DNA from: Xanthomarina arctica
GTDB taxonomy: Bacteria; Bacteroidota; Bacteroidia; Flavobacteriales; Flavobacteriaceae
NCBI RefSeq assembly: GCF_014638915.1
Contig: NZ_BMFQ01000003.1
Span: forward strand, 434,001 to 498,000
Reading direction: 5' to 3'
Length of the DNA stretch: 64,000 nucleotides
Numbering within the stretch: position 1 is the stretch's first letter; each line of letters begins with the position of its first letter. Of this stretch, positions 1 through 8,088 are shown one piece after another. The position numbers and the translations under genes are program-made. The notes below the pieces were generated by a model that was not told the DNA's origin, did no database searches, and saw nothing but the letters and a program-made list of their open reading frames with translations.

Positions 1-964
1 TAATTTTAAAGCTTACGGTAGACATACGCATCTAAGATCCACGGTTATTTTTGGTGGGACTCCTATTGAACCTCAAATAGATGTTTTAACTAAAGGTGTT
101 GATATTTTAGTAGCGACTCCTGGACGTTTAATCGATTTACAAAAACAAGAATTTATTGACCTCGATGATGTTGAAATACTGGTTTTAGACGAAGCCGATT
201 TAATGTTAGACATGGGATTTATTGATGATGTTAAGAAAATTGTTAGTTTATGTCCGAAAGAAAAACAAATTTTATTGTTTTCGGCAACCATGCCATATAA
301 AGTAGAGCAATTAGCAAATACTATTTTAAATACGCCAGAACGTATAGAGATTCATACCACTTTATCTTCTGCAAATAATATTGGTCAAGTTTTATATTAC
401 GTACCAAAACGAAATAAAATAGAACTGTGTTTACACTTATTACGAAATGAAATAAAAGGAAGTATTTTAATTTTTAGACGCACCAAATTTGGAGTTGATA
501 AATTAGAGCAGACTTTATTAAAAAACGAATATCAGGTAGAAACGCTTCATGGAGATAAGTCTCAAGGCGATAGACAAACAGCTTTAAAAAAGTTTAAAAG
601 CGGAGGCGTAAATATCCTGATTGCTACGGATGTTGCGGCACGTGGGATAGATATCAATGAATTGGATGCTGTAATCAATTTCGATTTACCTAATATTCCT
701 GAAACTTATGTCCATAGAATTGGTAGAACTGGACGTGCAGGAAATTCTGGAATGTCTTACTCTTTTTGTGCTGCAGACGAGAAAACCTATGTGCAAAGCA
801 TACAACAGTTGCTACAAATACAAATTCCTGTTGAAGAAGCACATCCTTATCCGTTAGATCCAAATACAAAAGCTGAAATTCATAAATCGAGCCAAACCAC
901 TAGTAACCATAAAAAAGGACGTAAAAGCGCCGCTTCAAGAAAGAAAAAGAAACGTTGGTATTAA
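1..964 (+). CDS. DEAD-box ATP-dependent RNA helicase, 5' end outside window
   Basis: The open frame runs in from the left edge (codons start at base 2), so only the part from just before motif Ib is present. Visible motifs in order are GGTP, TPGR (Ib), LDEAD (II, here VLDEADLMLDMGF), SAT (III), HGDKSQGDR, ATDVAARGID (V) and HRIGRTGRAG (VI). Together they give the second half of RecA-like domain 1 and all of domain 2. The tail is short and basic (KKGRKSAASRKKKKRW), as in many RNA-remodelling helicases that use a positive tail to hold RNA. The family unwinds short RNA duplexes with ATP and acts in ribosome assembly, RNA decay or cold adaptation; the exact paralogue cannot be told from this fragment. 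An internal ATG at 203 is not the start, because conserved motifs lie upstream of it. Confidence 0.95.
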   Translation, partial: NFKAYGRHTHLRSTVIFGGTPIEPQIDVLTKGVDILVATPGRLIDLQKQEFIDLDDVEILVLDEADLMLDMGFIDDVKKIVSLCPKEKQILLFSATMPYKVEQLANTILNTPERIEIHTTLSSANNIGQVLYYVPKRNKIELCLHLLRNEIKGSILIFRRTKFGVDKLEQTLLKNEYQVETLHGDKSQGDRQTALKKFKSGGVNILIATDVAARGIDINELDAVINFDLPNIPETYVHRIGRTGRAGNSGMSYSFCAADEKTYVQSIQQLLQIQIPVEEAHPYPLDPNTKAEIHKSSQTTSNHKKGRKSAASRKKKKRWY

Positions 965-1018
965 TTTATTGGATGTTGTAGAGTTGTTAGCTGTTGGGTG
1001 TAGAGTCTCTGGCTTTAT

Positions 1019-1429
1019 TTAATTAGAATTTAGTCTTTTATCAAAATAACTTTTAAGCATGGGTATTTGTATACAAACCATCATACTTAAAAGCATGATG
1101 CCATACATGGTTGTTGTTCCTAATTTAAATCCAGAAAACGGATTGGAAAACTTCAGCTTAGAAATAAGATTGAAATCTTTGGTAATAAACCAACTATTTT
1201 GTTGTGTATCTGCAGAAAGAAGGACAAATAGAATCAATGCAATTACACTTGCAAAAACAGCAAACCAAACCTTCTTGGAAATTAAAGGCTCATAAACTGT
1301 TACTTTACTTTTAGCAGTAACCTGTTGCATGACAAGAGATGTAAAATCAAATGAAGGAGATTCTAAAACAGAATCCTTCATGGCTTTATCCACTAGTTTT
1401 TCTATGTATTTATCTACGTTCTCTTTCAT
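1019..1429 (-). CDS. small membrane protein, putative anti-sigma factor
   Basis: A 136-residue protein with a hydrophilic N-terminal half of about 55 residues, one membrane segment near residues 55-75 (WFAVFASVIALILFVLLSA) and a second near 108-127. It starts inside the end of the ECF sigma gene (20-bp overlap), so the two are translated from one message. The ATG at 1429 (MKENVDKY) is preferred over an upstream TTG. I recognise no ZAS zinc motif (HxxxCxxC). Position directly after an ECF sigma gene, small size and a cytoplasmic head on a membrane anchor are what anti-sigma factors usually show, so that role is inferred from context only. Confidence 0.6.
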   Translation of the reverse strand: MKENVDKYIEKLVDKAMKDSVLESPSFDFTSLVMQQVTAKSKVTVYEPLISKKVWFAVFASVIALILFVLLSADTQQNSWFITKDFNLISKLKFSNPFSGFKLGTTTMYGIMLLSMMVCIQIPMLKSYFDKRLNSN

Positions 1430-2000
1430 AATGCTCAATAATTTCGGGTTCCAAACGCTCTTTTAAAATAGCTGTTAATTTTTTTCTACTCCTAAAGAGT
1501 TTCACTTTTACGTTATTAGCTGTTAAACCAACAACTTTCGCAATTTCATCTAAAGATTGATCTTCAAAATAATATAAAGTAATTAAAAAACTTTCTTCAC
1601 TTGGTAACAAATACAAACAATCCTGAATGGCTTGTTTACGTTCAGTGGCAACCATGTTTTCTAAAGCGTTATCTATGGTTTTTACTTGATGTTCTGTATA
1701 TTCATCAATAGCAACTTCGTTATATTTTCTTTTATTTTTTTTAATTCTATCTAAACAGGTATTATAAGCTACCTTATAAATCCAAGTCGAAAATTTTGAA
1801 TCGCCTTTAAATTTAGACAACGACTTATAGGCTTTTATAAAGGTATCTTGAGAAACTTCTTCTGCTTCTTCCCTATGTTTTAACATTCGTAACGCCAAAG
1901 TAAACACCAACTCTTTATACCGATCTACTAAAATTGCAAATGCATTCGTATCGCCTTCAGTAATTTGATTGATGAGTATTTGGTCGTTGTTGGTGGTCAT
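1410..2000 (-). CDS. ECF-family RNA polymerase sigma factor
   Basis: A 196-residue sigma-70 family protein of the extracytoplasmic-function type, with only regions 2 and 4. Region 2 (about residues 10-95) includes RMLKHREEAEEVSQDTF and the FSTWIYKVAYNTCLD stretch typical of 2.3-2.4, which melt and read the -10 element. Region 4 (about 125-180) has the helix-turn-helix LDEIAKVVGLTANNVKVKLF that reads the -35 element. Length fits the family. It is co-transcribed with the overlapping membrane protein downstream, the usual sigma/anti-sigma layout. The stimulus and regulon cannot be read from the sequence. The start ATG at 2000 gives a complete region 2. Confidence 0.93.
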   Translation of the reverse strand: MTTNNDQILINQITEGDTNAFAILVDRYKELVFTLALRMLKHREEAEEVSQDTFIKAYKSLSKFKGDSKFSTWIYKVAYNTCLDRIKKNKRKYNEVAIDEYTEHQVKTIDNALENMVATERKQAIQDCLYLLPSEESFLITLYYFEDQSLDEIAKVVGLTANNVKVKLFRSRKKLTAILKERLEPEIIEHYERERR

Positions 2001-2154
2001 TTGATATTAAGACGCCAATTGATTATATATGGTTACACTTTTATTCATATTATATTTAAAAAACTATTTTTTTACTTTTTTTGTAACCTAAACTCAAAAC
2101 GCATCGTCATAAGCTATGAACACATTAAAATTAATCAATTAAAAACAAACAGTT

Positions 2155-2502
2155 ATGGGATCAGAATTAATTATTATTCCAATTATATTTGGAGCAATTT
2201 TCGGAGTTTTTTACTTATTCTTTTCAACAAGAAATAAAGAACGATTAGCACTTATTGAAAAAGGTGCCGATGCCAGTATTTTTATGAAAGGCAGACAAAG
2301 TACAGCTCCTATTTGGAAAGTCTTTATTTTAAATCTTGCTCTAATATTAATGGGTATAGGAATAGGTATATTCATCGCTTCTTTACTAGATAATTACACC
2401 TCATTAGATAATGATGCTGTTTATCCTTCAATCATTTTCTTTATGGCAGGAGCAGGTTTATTTGTAGGTTTTAAAATGACTAAAGATCTAGACAAAGAGT
2501 AA
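2155..2502 (+). CDS. small integral membrane protein, DUF6249-like
   Basis: A 115-residue protein with an N-terminal membrane helix (IIIPIIFGAIFGVFYLFF), a short loop carrying NKERLALIEKGADASIF, and two more helices (about 60-82 and 92-108). The RxxLIEKG pattern after the first helix is typical of a common small membrane family in Bacteroidota annotated as DUF6249; I assign it from memory of that pattern, without a search. It is divergent from the ECF sigma gene, and in this phylum such proteins often sit next to a sigma/anti-sigma pair, so it could belong to the same response. No enzymatic motif is visible. It is followed by a strong terminator at 2529. Confidence 0.7.
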   Translation: MGSELIIIPIIFGAIFGVFYLFFSTRNKERLALIEKGADASIFMKGRQSTAPIWKVFILNLALILMGIGIGIFIASLLDNYTSLDNDAVYPSIIFFMAGAGLFVGFKMTKDLDKE

Positions 2503-2528
2503 TTTATTACATTTTACACGCTTTTTAA

Positions 2529-2559
2529 CCTGCTAATTAATCAATAGCAGGTTTTTTTA
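2529..2559 (+). terminator. Rho-independent terminator
   Basis: A perfect 7-bp stem (CCTGCTA / TAGCAGG) with a 9-base loop is followed by seven T residues. It lies just after the small membrane protein and ends that transcript. Confidence 0.88.
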
Positions 2560-2626
2560 TTTTAATTAATTTAGATTTAGAATCTGTATCTTTAAAGCTT
2601 ATAAATTATTTGTAGCCTTTAATAAC

Positions 2627-3607
2627 ATGTTAAAACAAATTACCTTTTTATTCCTTTTACTTGCTTCTTTTAATTGTTACTCGCAAACAACAATTATAGA
2701 TTCTCAAACAAACTATCCTGTTTCTTATGCCACCATTTCTTTTGGAGATGGACAAGGTGTTTTTGCTGACGATGAAGGGCAATTCCTTTTTACAGAAAAA
2801 ATGTATCCAGGTATCGACTCGCTTTTTGTATCTGCTTTAGGATTTAAAGATGTCCATATTGCTATAGTAAATTTAAAAGAGACCCTTTTACTAGAACCAC
2901 ATGTGGATCAATTAGATGAAGTAGTTGTAAAAGCCAAAATAGACAGAAAATATAAAGAAGAAACTATTGAACCTTTTCTGGACGACGATTATTATAAATG
3001 CTGGCTTCCTACCATTGAATCTGAAATTGCCGTTTATTTTAAAAATCCAGATAATAAACTCAAGAAATTATCGGAAGTCCACTTCCCTATTGCCCTGGAA
3101 TCTATTGATTGGGAAAAGAGAGACAAAGCAAATGCTGAAAAGAAACCCTTTTCAACTCTCTTTAAAGTTAATATCTATAGCAATGAAAATGGCTATCCCG
3201 GAAAACCTTTAACCTTTCAAAATATGGTCTTTAGAGTGACAGAAAAAAATGGTGATGCATATGTTTTAGATGTAACAGATAAAGATATTTATATTCCAGA
3301 ATCTGGAATATTCGTATCTCTTCAGGTATTAGGGTATACCGATGAAGCTGGGAAATTATTACCAAATAAAAAATATAAAGAAATTAAATCTAGAGGTGTT
3401 ATTGTTAGAATTCCAACCAATTTTAGACCACTACTTCCATTTACTGACGAGATCCCAGCATCCAACACTTATATAAAACGTGTTTTTGTAAATAGAAATC
3501 AATGGATTCAGTTTAAAGAAGGAAATGTGGAAGATTCCAGCTTACTTACTGCTGGACTGAATAATTATGGTATGGGAATTACTTTTAAAGTTTATAAAGA
3601 TGAATAA
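2627..3607 (+). CDS. secreted protein with carboxypeptidase-regulatory-like domain
   Basis: A 326-residue exported protein. A signal peptide (residues 1-20, ending NCYSQ) is followed by a CarboxypepD_reg-like beta-sandwich: TIIDSQTNYPVSYATISF, FADDEGQF, and LDEVVVKAK at about residue 97-105. That opening is shared with the plug region of SusC/TonB-dependent receptors, but no beta-barrel follows here. The remaining 220 residues have no motif I can name. Their composition suggests a periplasmic or outer-membrane-associated beta-rich protein. It overlaps the next gene by 8 bp (ATGAATAA), which implies translational coupling with the DoxX-like protein. Function unknown. Confidence 0.75.
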   Translation: MLKQITFLFLLLASFNCYSQTTIIDSQTNYPVSYATISFGDGQGVFADDEGQFLFTEKMYPGIDSLFVSALGFKDVHIAIVNLKETLLLEPHVDQLDEVVVKAKIDRKYKEETIEPFLDDDYYKCWLPTIESEIAVYFKNPDNKLKKLSEVHFPIALESIDWEKRDKANAEKKPFSTLFKVNIYSNENGYPGKPLTFQNMVFRVTEKNGDAYVLDVTDKDIYIPESGIFVSLQVLGYTDEAGKLLPNKKYKEIKSRGVIVRIPTNFRPLLPFTDEIPASNTYIKRVFVNRNQWIQFKEGNVEDSSLLTAGLNNYGMGITFKVYKDE

Positions 3608-3953
3608 TCCTTGGCATTTATATCTTATGGCACTTATTTACGTTTTTGCTGGCATCATGCATTTTGTAAAACCCAAAATGTATATGCGGATAATGCCAAA
3701 CTATTTACCAAATCATAAATTATTAGTTTCATTAAGTGGTTTTGCTGAAATTATATTAGGAATAGCCTTGTGTTTCGAAAAAACCAGAACTTTTGCCGTT
3801 TATGGTATTATAGCCATGTTGGCCGTGTTTTTGTTAGTACATGTATACATGCTTTCTAGTGAAAAGGCAGGTGCAGGAATCCCAAAATGGATTTTAATTT
3901 TAAGACTTCCACTCCAATTAGTACTCATGGCTTGGGCTTATTTCTATGTATAA
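3600..3953 (+). CDS. DoxX-like integral membrane protein
   Basis: A 117-residue protein of four membrane helices with the family hallmark FAGIMHFVKPKMYMRIMP near the N terminus and GFAEIILGIALCFEKTR in helix 2. The start is set at 3600, where ATG overlaps the upstream stop; a longer frame from 3567 would add residues antiphase to the conserved end of the previous gene and unrelated to the family. DoxX-like proteins are small quinone- or redox-associated membrane proteins of mostly unknown role. Here it is coupled to a secreted protein, so a shared envelope role is possible. Confidence 0.82.
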   Translation: MNNPWHLYLMALIYVFAGIMHFVKPKMYMRIMPNYLPNHKLLVSLSGFAEIILGIALCFEKTRTFAVYGIIAMLAVFLLVHVYMLSSEKAGAGIPKWILILRLPLQLVLMAWAYFYV

Positions 3954-4024
3954 CTTGTTTTTAAAATGAAAAAAAACGAACTTCGTAAGCCTCAATTTTT
4001 ACAAAAATTCAATTAATATTTTAT

Positions 4025-5860
4025 ATGAAAATGTCCTTCAAATTATTACTTAGTAGTTTATTTCTAATATGCTATAACATGTCCTTTTCCCAGGAAAAAG
4101 CCGTTCCTGTTTTTGAAAATGGCGAAGCTCAAATTGTCCCTGAATTCAGTAAACCAGACACCTGGATAAGAACAGATTTATGGGTTGAAACAGAATTCGA
4201 CACAGATGGAGATGGCAAACTAGACCGTATGCATGTGGATGTAACAAGACCACCACAAACAGAAACTGAAGGTTTAAAACTACCAATTGTTTACGAATCG
4301 AGTCCTTATTTTGCTGGTGTTGCTCCAGATCTACCTGGTTCGTTTTGGGACGTAAAACACGAATTGGGAGTTCCTGCAGGACCTCGGGTACATCCAGAAG
4401 TAAAGAGAATTGGTCAAAGACCCATTATTTCAAATTCGCAAATTTTAAAATGGGTTCCAAGGGGTTATATCGTAGTTCATTCTTCGTCTCCAGGAACAGG
4501 TTTTTCAGATGGTTCTCCTACTGTTGGAGGAGAGAATGAATCTTTAGCTCCAAAAGCTGTTGTACAATGGTTAAATGGAAAAGCCAAAGGGTATACAGAA
4601 CGCGAAGGCAACGAAGAAGTATTTGCCTACTGGTCTACCGGAAAAGTAGGAATGACAGGAACGTCTTATAACGGGACTATTCCTTTAGCAGCTGCAACTA
4701 CTGGAGTTGAAGGTCTGGAAGCTATTATTCCTATTGCTCCTAATACCTCTTATTACCATTATTACAGATCGAATGGCTTGGTTAGATCTCCTGGAGGTTA
4801 TTTGGGAGAAGATGTCGATGTTTTATACGATTATATTCACAGTGGAGAAGTTTCTAAAAGAGCTTATGGAAATCGCGTTATTAGAGACAACGAGATGAAA
4901 AATGGGATGGATAGAATAACTGGAGATTACAACGAATTCTGGGCACAACGTGATTATTTAAATCATATGAAACCCATGAAAGCGGCTTTATTAATGTCTC
5001 ATGGCTTTAACGATTGGAATGTGATGCCAGAACATAGTTATAGAATTTATGAGCAGGCAAAAAAACAAGGCATTCCTGCACAAATTTATTATCATCAATA
5101 CGGACATGGTGGACCACCTCCAATTTCCATGATGAACAGATGGTTTACACATTATTTACATGGTGTTGACAATGGTGTTGAAACAGATGCCAAAGCTTGG
5201 ATTGTAAGAGAAAATGACAAACCAGACAGTCCAACTTCTTATAAAGAATATCCTAATCCGGATGCTTCTATGGTAGATATGCACCTTCATGCTAGCGGCT
5301 TAAAAGTTGGTACTTTATCACCTAAACAAGCTAAAGATCATGGGAAGGAAACCTTGGTGGACGATTATAATTTTTCAGGTGATGATTTAGCACAGGCAAC
5401 CAGTTCAAACCATCGTTTATTATACGTAACTCCTACACTTACGGAAGATGTGCATATTTCTGGTTTAACAAAATTAACCATTACTCTTTCTAGCAATAAA
5501 CCAGAAGCAAATCTATCTGTATGGTTGGTATCCTTACCTTGGAATGCTGAAGAAAATGCTAAAATTACAGATAATATTATTACACGTGGTTGGGCAGATC
5601 CTCAAAACTATAAATCAATCTCTGAAGGAGAGGCAATGGAACTAGGTAAATCTTATACCATGACCTTCGATTTACAACCAGACGATCAAATTATTCCTAA
5701 AGGTCAACAAATAGGCTTGATGATTTTTTCTAGCGACAGTCAATTTACTATTTTACCAAAACCAGGAACAGAATTAACCATAGACTTAGATAAAACGGTT
5801 CTTAGTTTACCTGTAGTTGGTGGCTTAAAAGCTTTAGAAAACGCTTTAAAAGAAAATTAA
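4025..5860 (+). CDS. S15-family Xaa-Pro dipeptidyl-peptidase-like hydrolase, secreted
   Basis: A 611-residue protein with a signal peptide (residues 1-23, ending MSFSQ) and an alpha/beta-hydrolase core of the PepX/CocE S15 family. The nucleophile elbow is GMTGTSYNG with Ser214. The acid is probably Asp330 in HGFNDWNV, and the base is His361 in QYGHGG. A C-terminal jelly-roll domain (about 400-600: LLYVTPTLTEDVHISG and LTITLSSNKPEANLSVWL) is the usual X-Pro dipeptidyl-peptidase C-terminal domain. The family removes Xaa-Pro dipeptides or hydrolyses related amides and esters. The tail lacks a T9SS sorting domain, so a periplasmic location is likely. The 3' end overlaps the convergent UDG-like gene by 4 bp. 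Confidence 0.9.
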   Translation: MKMSFKLLLSSLFLICYNMSFSQEKAVPVFENGEAQIVPEFSKPDTWIRTDLWVETEFDTDGDGKLDRMHVDVTRPPQTETEGLKLPIVYESSPYFAGVAPDLPGSFWDVKHELGVPAGPRVHPEVKRIGQRPIISNSQILKWVPRGYIVVHSSSPGTGFSDGSPTVGGENESLAPKAVVQWLNGKAKGYTEREGNEEVFAYWSTGKVGMTGTSYNGTIPLAAATTGVEGLEAIIPIAPNTSYYHYYRSNGLVRSPGGYLGEDVDVLYDYIHSGEVSKRAYGNRVIRDNEMKNGMDRITGDYNEFWAQRDYLNHMKPMKAALLMSHGFNDWNVMPEHSYRIYEQAKKQGIPAQIYYHQYGHGGPPPISMMNRWFTHYLHGVDNGVETDAKAWIVRENDKPDSPTSYKEYPNPDASMVDMHLHASGLKVGTLSPKQAKDHGKETLVDDYNFSGDDLAQATSSNHRLLYVTPTLTEDVHISGLTKLTITLSSNKPEANLSVWLVSLPWNAEENAKITDNIITRGWADPQNYKSISEGEAMELGKSYTMTFDLQPDDQIIPKGQQIGLMIFSSDSQFTILPKPGTELTIDLDKTVLSLPVVGGLKALENALKEN

Positions 5861-6624
5861 AAAAACTCACGATATTGCATCATTCTAAAATCCAGGGTAT
5901 TAAATTCTGGATTTTTTTGTTTGAGGTGTTTATATAATGGCATGCTACCAACGGCTCGATTTGCAGCTCCAGAAGGCGCTGTTAAAGAAACTGTTTTGAT
6001 GATTCTTTTGTCATTCAGAGCGCCATGCCAGCCGGCAGGCAGGAAGCGAAGAATCTTATCATTTAAATTACTTGTTTGAGATTCTTCGCTACGCTCTGAA
6101 TGACAAACGTTTTGCTCTGAATGACATAGTTCAAATTGATGAATTCTAGGAACTTCATTAGAAACTAATTCTAGTTTCATATTATGCTCTTTTAAATGTC
6201 TTCTAAAAAAATACTCCGGACCATTTTTACTATTGCCTCCAGTAAATAGTAAAGTATCTACCTTTGGATGCTTTTGTAAGTAACCAATTAAATCTCTTAA
6301 AACTATGTTTTGCATGCCTAAATCGGAAGCATCTATTTTTTCACGTTCGGCACTTTCAACAATATCACAAATGCCTATATTTCTGTTGATTAAAAACTGT
6401 TTTCTTTGAATTATAGCTTCCTCAGAAATTTCATATTTTAGGTTTAATTGAAATAATTGATCTAAAATTTTCCATAACTGTCCGTCACTACTTCCATAGC
6501 AAAAATCGACATCTGCTGGTTTTAAATCTCCAATAGTAAATCTTGGAGGAGGTAAGGTTCCAACTATTAATTTGGTGGCATTTTCTGGAATAAATGGTTT
6601 GTATGGATGCTGATGTTTAAACAA
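5857..6624 (-). CDS. UDG-superfamily DNA glycosylase-like protein with in-frame repeat insertion
   Basis: A 255-residue protein starting at TTG (MFKHQHPYKPFIPENATK). The conserved GTLPPPRF near residues 22-29 corresponds to motif 1 of uracil-DNA glycosylases, and TAPSGAANRAVG near 215-225 to the DNA-binding motif 2 loop, so it belongs to the UDG-like family widespread in Bacteroidota. Residues 167-206 (CHSEQNVCHSERSEES ... GALNDK) do not belong to the fold: they are the translation of a dispersed palindromic repeat inserted between FEL and RIIKTVSL, two strands that would otherwise join directly. The frame is kept, so the protein may still fold with a 40-residue surface loop. The TTG start is weak evidence for low expression. 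Activity is not established. Confidence 0.8.
   Translation of the reverse strand: MFKHQHPYKPFIPENATKLIVGTLPPPRFTIGDLKPADVDFCYGSSDGQLWKILDQLFQLNLKYEISEEAIIQRKQFLINRNIGICDIVESAEREKIDASDLGMQNIVLRDLIGYLQKHPKVDTLLFTGGNSKNGPEYFFRRHLKEHNMKLELVSNEVPRIHQFELCHSEQNVCHSERSEESQTSNLNDKILRFLPAGWHGALNDKRIIKTVSLTAPSGAANRAVGSMPLYKHLKQKNPEFNTLDFRMMQYREFF
6009..6126. repeat. dispersed palindromic repeat inserted in a coding sequence
   Basis: Outer inverted arms are TGTCATTCAGAGCG at 6009-6022 and its complement near 6092-6105. An inner pair is GAAGCGAAGAATC (6043-6055) with GATTCTTCGCT (6080-6090). The arm GCTCTGAATGACA appears again at 6114-6126. One strand reads as CHSERSEES in protein, a translation often met in Bacteroidota as an artefact of intergenic repeats. 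Here it lies inside the UDG-like gene and adds a multiple of three bases. Confidence 0.85.
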
Positions 6625-6688
6625 AATTTTTCTTGTTTTATAGATCTAAAATGTGTACTTTATAGCAACAAAAGTAAGTTTAATTAAA

Positions 6689-6713
6689 TGAGATTCCCGC
6701 CTTTGCGGGAAAG
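6689..6713 (+). repeat. short 5'-UTR palindrome, copy 1 (GAGATTCCCG type)
   Basis: GAGATTCCCGC then CTTT then GCGGGAAAGT forms a small hairpin that ends 4 bases before the bTHX start codon. It matches copies at 7905, 11352 and 12401. Confidence 0.7.
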
Positions 6714-6717
6714 TACT

Positions 6718-6855
6718 ATGGGAAAAGGAGATAAAAAAACTAGAAAAGGAAAAATTAACAGAGGTTCTTTTGGCGTAAGACGTCCACGAATTAAAAAACG
6801 TCCACGTTTAGAAGATCAATTGGATGTTAATAAAAAAGCAACTCCTAAACCTTGA
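6718..6855 (+). CDS. small ribosomal subunit protein bTHX
   Basis: A 45-residue, very basic protein beginning MGKGDKKTRKGKINRGSFG and continuing with VRRPRIKKRP. The GKGDKKTxRGKIxxGSxG opening is the signature of bTHX (ribosomal protein Thx), which sits in a cavity at the top of the 30S head and stabilises the RNA there. Bacteroidota versions carry a C-terminal extension such as the LEDQLDVNKKATPKP seen here. It is preceded by a small palindrome in the leader and overlaps the 3' end of the convergent membrane-protein gene by 11 bp. Confidence 0.92.
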   Translation: MGKGDKKTRKGKINRGSFGVRRPRIKKRPRLEDQLDVNKKATPKP

Positions 6856-7183
6856 TATATTGGGCTAGCTTCCTTCCAATAGCATAAGCCCCTGCAATGG
6901 ATAATACCACAATACAAATATTAGCAAAAACATAAAGCGTATACAACAACATATCCTCTTTGGAGTTGATGCAAAAAGTATCTGTAATGCAAGCTTCCAA
7001 TGTTTCTTCATAGATTTGAAGTAATAAAAAACTCATTACAAACAACACTAAAATAGATATCAAGAGATATTGAAGCGTTTTATTCCTAGGTTTTTTACCA
7101 GTAGGTTTAAACGCCTTTCGCTGGTCTTCCGTACGCTTATTATCTTGTAAAGACCAAACTGTTTTCTTTGGAGAGTTGTCCAT
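6845..7183 (-). CDS. two-helix membrane protein, unknown function
   Basis: A 112-residue protein: a basic, hydrophilic N-terminal tail of about 37 residues, a membrane helix (LQYLLISILVLFVMSFLLLQI, 38-58), a loop with two cysteines (ACITDTFC) and a second helix (about 80-105). The start ATG lies 44 bp inside the end of yaaA, and no later ATG precedes the first helix, so the overlap is probably real and the genes are translationally coupled. I recognise no family. Confidence 0.65.
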   Translation of the reverse strand: MDNSPKKTVWSLQDNKRTEDQRKAFKPTGKKPRNKTLQYLLISILVLFVMSFLLLQIYEETLEACITDTFCINSKEDMLLYTLYVFANICIVVLSIAGAYAIGRKLAQYIKV

Positions 7184-7898
7184 GAAATCTATAATTTTCT
7201 AGGTTAAAACCTTTAATATCGTCTAAAGTTTTGGCATTGGTATCAATAATATAGCGTGTCATTAAGCCTCTTGCTAATTTTGCAAAAATCCCAATAGTTT
7301 TATAATCGCCATTTTTAAGTTCTTTAAAGTCGATATTGACAACTTGTACTTTTAAGGTTTTGGTGTCAATAGCTTTAAAATATTCATTGCTCGCTAAATT
7401 TAAAAAGAGTTCGTTGTCTTCTAACTCATCGTTTAAAGCTTGAGTAACTTTCTTTTTCCAGAATTCATACAGATTTTTATTTTTTCCAATAGGAAGTTTC
7501 GTTCCCATTTCCAATCTGTATGCTTGCATCAAATCCAAGGGTTTTAAAACACCATACAAGCCTGAAAGAATTCTAACGGAATCTTGTAATTTATCCAGTT
7601 TATTGACATCTAGAGAATAGATATCCAAACCTCTATAAACATCGCCATTAAAAGCATACACAGCTGGTCTGGCATTGTCTTTTGTAAAAGGTACTTGCCA
7701 ATCTTGGTTGCGTTCGTAATTAAGCTGACTTAATGCAGGTGAAATCTTCATGAGTTCAGATAAACTCTTTGCCGATTTCTTTTTTAGCACTTTATTGATA
7801 CGTTCTGAATCTGATAAAAACAGTGATTCAGTTGCTTTACTGGTAGGTAATTTAGTTTCAAAATCGAGTGATTTTGCAGGTGATAAAACAAGCTTCAT
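7140..7898 (-). CDS. yaaA: YaaA-family peroxide-stress protein (DUF328)
   Basis: A 252-residue protein with the family opening MKLVLSPAKSLDFE and the conserved VYAFNGDVYRGLD and ILSGLYGVLKPLDLMQAYRLEMG stretches, plus LNLASNEYFKA and KTIGIFAKLARGLM. It is full length for YaaA (about 255). In E. coli YaaA limits free intracellular iron and DNA damage during hydrogen peroxide stress and binds DNA; that role is known for the family, not shown here. The start at 7898 is chosen over an ATG at 7928, because the extra 10 residues are translated from a leader palindrome and do not belong to the family. Confidence 0.93.
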   Translation of the reverse strand: MKLVLSPAKSLDFETKLPTSKATESLFLSDSERINKVLKKKSAKSLSELMKISPALSQLNYERNQDWQVPFTKDNARPAVYAFNGDVYRGLDIYSLDVNKLDKLQDSVRILSGLYGVLKPLDLMQAYRLEMGTKLPIGKNKNLYEFWKKKVTQALNDELEDNELFLNLASNEYFKAIDTKTLKVQVVNIDFKELKNGDYKTIGIFAKLARGLMTRYIIDTNAKTLDDIKGFNLENYRFHGQLSKENSLVFTR

Positions 7899-7904
7899 AT
7901 TTAT

Positions 7905-7927
7905 TACCCACGAAAGTGGGTATCTCA
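7905..7927 (-). repeat. short 5'-UTR palindrome, copy 2
   Basis: On the minus strand ATGAGATACCCAC TTTC GTGGGTAAT lies directly before the yaaA start. The stem is ACCCAC/GTGGGT. Same layout as the copies before bTHX, ddl and coaD. Confidence 0.7.
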
Positions 7928-8088
7928 TTATAGATTAATAAATAACTTCAATTAAAGGAAAATATTCAAAATTTTTGACCTTTAATTATCTATTCAAAGT
8001 TAGTGAATAATCAATAAAATAACGAATTCAAAATGTTATTATGAAGCTAAAAGTATTTGGCTTGTTTATGGTTTTGTTGTGTACTTAT

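Noticed and set aside
965-1018. TTGTTAGCTGTTGGGTG-like repeat after the helicase gene
   Set aside because: It resembles low-complexity repeats of this phylum, but one short copy is too little to call.
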